Part shown: positions 4,554 to 5,252 of the stretch, in pieces
Layout: every line of letters starts with the position of its first letter
Position numbering within the stretch: position 1 is the stretch's first letter
Made by a program: the position numbers and the translations under genes
The notes under the pieces: generated by a model
Told to the model about the DNA's origin: nothing
Databases searched by the model: none
The model's input: the letters and a program-made list of their open reading frames with translations, nothing else
NCBI GenBank assembly: GCA_023415845.1
Contig: JAEZJB010000156.1
Location: forward strand, 1-5,252
Direction: 5' to 3'
Source: Chloroflexota bacterium
Lineage (GTDB): Bacteria > Chloroflexota > Chloroflexia > Thermomicrobiales > UBA6265
Length of the DNA: 5,252 nucleotides

Positions 4554-5252
4554 ATGGCCTACCGGTTCCTGCTCGAAGTGCCAACGAACCTGGCGAACGA
4601 CGCCAATGCCGCCGTGTCGTCGGCGGGTGATGCCCAGGTGCTCGTTGACCGCAACTCGCACGGGTTGGGCTTCGACGATCCCTACAACAATCTCACCGTG
4701 GCCGCACAGTCACTGGGGGTGGTCGACGTGCTCTACCGGTGGGCGGAGCAGATTGGTGCCACCCGGCTCGATTCCCGGCTGAAGGTGGGGATCGTGTTGC
4801 ACAGTGGCGAGCGGCTGAACTTCCACGAGATGGACCAACTGCAACTCATCGCTGCGATTCGGCGGGACCAGCCATGGGTGGAGCGCTCGGTGCCGAAGAT
4901 CGGTGAGCATGAACCCGAATACCGGCGGCAGTCGACGGCGGAGATGCCGGTGCCCGCTGCGGGATCGTCCTCCCGCACGGCGCTCCTGCCCGCAGCCGCT
5001 CCGATCCAGGCAGTGGACCTGATCGAGGCAGACGACGAACTGGTGATCAATGGCCGTTCGCACGCCGTGATCCAGGTGTATGACCTGCCGGCGCCCGAGC
5101 GGTTCTACACCGAACTGTTCGGCCTGCGGATCACCCACCGCATGCGCCAGGACGAAGAGGGTGTCTGGCAGCAACTCCCGGCGACATACGATCACGTGCT
5201 GGCGGCGCAGAACAACACCGAAGCCGATATCGCGTTCATGGGCAACGATCCG
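4554..5252 (+). CDS. VOC-domain (glyoxalase/bleomycin-resistance fold) protein with unknown N-terminal domain; 3' end cut by window
   Basis: The frame is open for 233 codons to the window edge, so the C-terminus is missing. Residues 1-125 form a domain I do not recognise: it begins MAYRFLLEVPTNLANDAN and includes 'RNSHGLGFDDPYNNLTVAA' (33-51), 'VGIVLHSGERLNF' (78-90) and 'AAIRRDQPWVERSVPKIGEH' (100-119). A Ser/Pro/Ala-rich linker covers about 126-155. From about 167 a VOC module starts: 'SHAVIQVYDLPAPERFYTELFGLRI' region, with H170 at the usual first metal-ligand position and 'ERFYTELFGL' as the typical helix of the fold. VOC enzymes use paired beta-alpha-beta-beta-beta units around a metal for isomerase, dioxygenase or resistance functions; only the first unit is visible, so activity cannot be assigned. 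The ATG at 4554 has a good ribosome binding site and its own likely promoter. The gene is divergent from the yceI-like cluster and may be functionally unrelated. Confidence 0.82.
   Translation, partial: MAYRFLLEVPTNLANDANAAVSSAGDAQVLVDRNSHGLGFDDPYNNLTVAAQSLGVVDVLYRWAEQIGATRLDSRLKVGIVLHSGERLNFHEMDQLQLIAAIRRDQPWVERSVPKIGEHEPEYRRQSTAEMPVPAAGSSSRTALLPAAAPIQAVDLIEADDELVINGRSHAVIQVYDLPAPERFYTELFGLRITHRMRQDEEGVWQQLPATYDHVLAAQNNTEADIAFMGNDP

Noticed and set aside
4331..4630. 99-codon plus-strand ORF across the control region
   Set aside because: It crosses the promoter and ribosome binding site of the VOC gene in another frame, and its product has no recognisable motif.
4710..5195. 161-codon minus-strand ORF opposite the VOC gene
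   Set aside because: The plus-strand frame has a ribosome binding site, a promoter and a recognisable VOC segment; the minus-strand product has no known motif.

Overview
The window reads as a GC-rich bacterial chromosome segment with strong G/C preference at third codon positions. Two features suggest, but do not prove, a Chloroflexota relative, possibly Thermomicrobiales. These are an exported protein whose mature end begins 'AQDASPSAS', and a membrane protein ending in a Thr/Pro/Ala-rich tail ('TTPATATPGT'). An actinobacterium is the main alternative. No tRNA, rRNA, CRISPR array, insertion sequence or phage gene is visible.

Layout: (1) 1-858, plus strand: an XRE-type helix-turn-helix regulator with a C-terminal MmyB-like ligand-binding region; its 5' end probably lies outside the window. 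(2) 882-4340, minus strand: a co-directional cluster. In transcription order it holds a possible 42-codon leader ORF, an exported YceI-like protein, a 71-residue single-pass membrane protein, an OmpR-family response regulator and its sensor histidine kinase. Kinase and regulator overlap by 4 nt (ATGA), and the leader ORF and yceI-like gene would do the same. Each of the two longer gaps inside the cluster (71 and 78 nt) holds a strong hairpin without a U-tract. (3) 4216-4553: the region upstream of two divergent transcription units. It contains an 11-bp-spaced CCTGA direct repeat that looks like an OmpR-family operator, and an extended -10 promoter for the rightward gene. (4) 4554-5252, plus strand: the start of a gene, cut by the window edge, that joins an unrecognised N-terminal domain to a VOC (glyoxalase/bleomycin-resistance fold) domain.

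Working model (inference): the two-component system senses something at the membrane or cell surface and controls its own cluster through the CCTGA repeat. The YceI-like protein would be an exported lipid/quinone-binding effector, and the small membrane protein a possible accessory or sensor-modulating partner. The regulator at the left end converges on the cluster with only 23 nt between stop codons and is probably a separate unit. No complete undescribed system is evident. The most novel items are the leader ORF with its putative operator, the orphan small membrane protein and the unknown-domain/VOC fusion.
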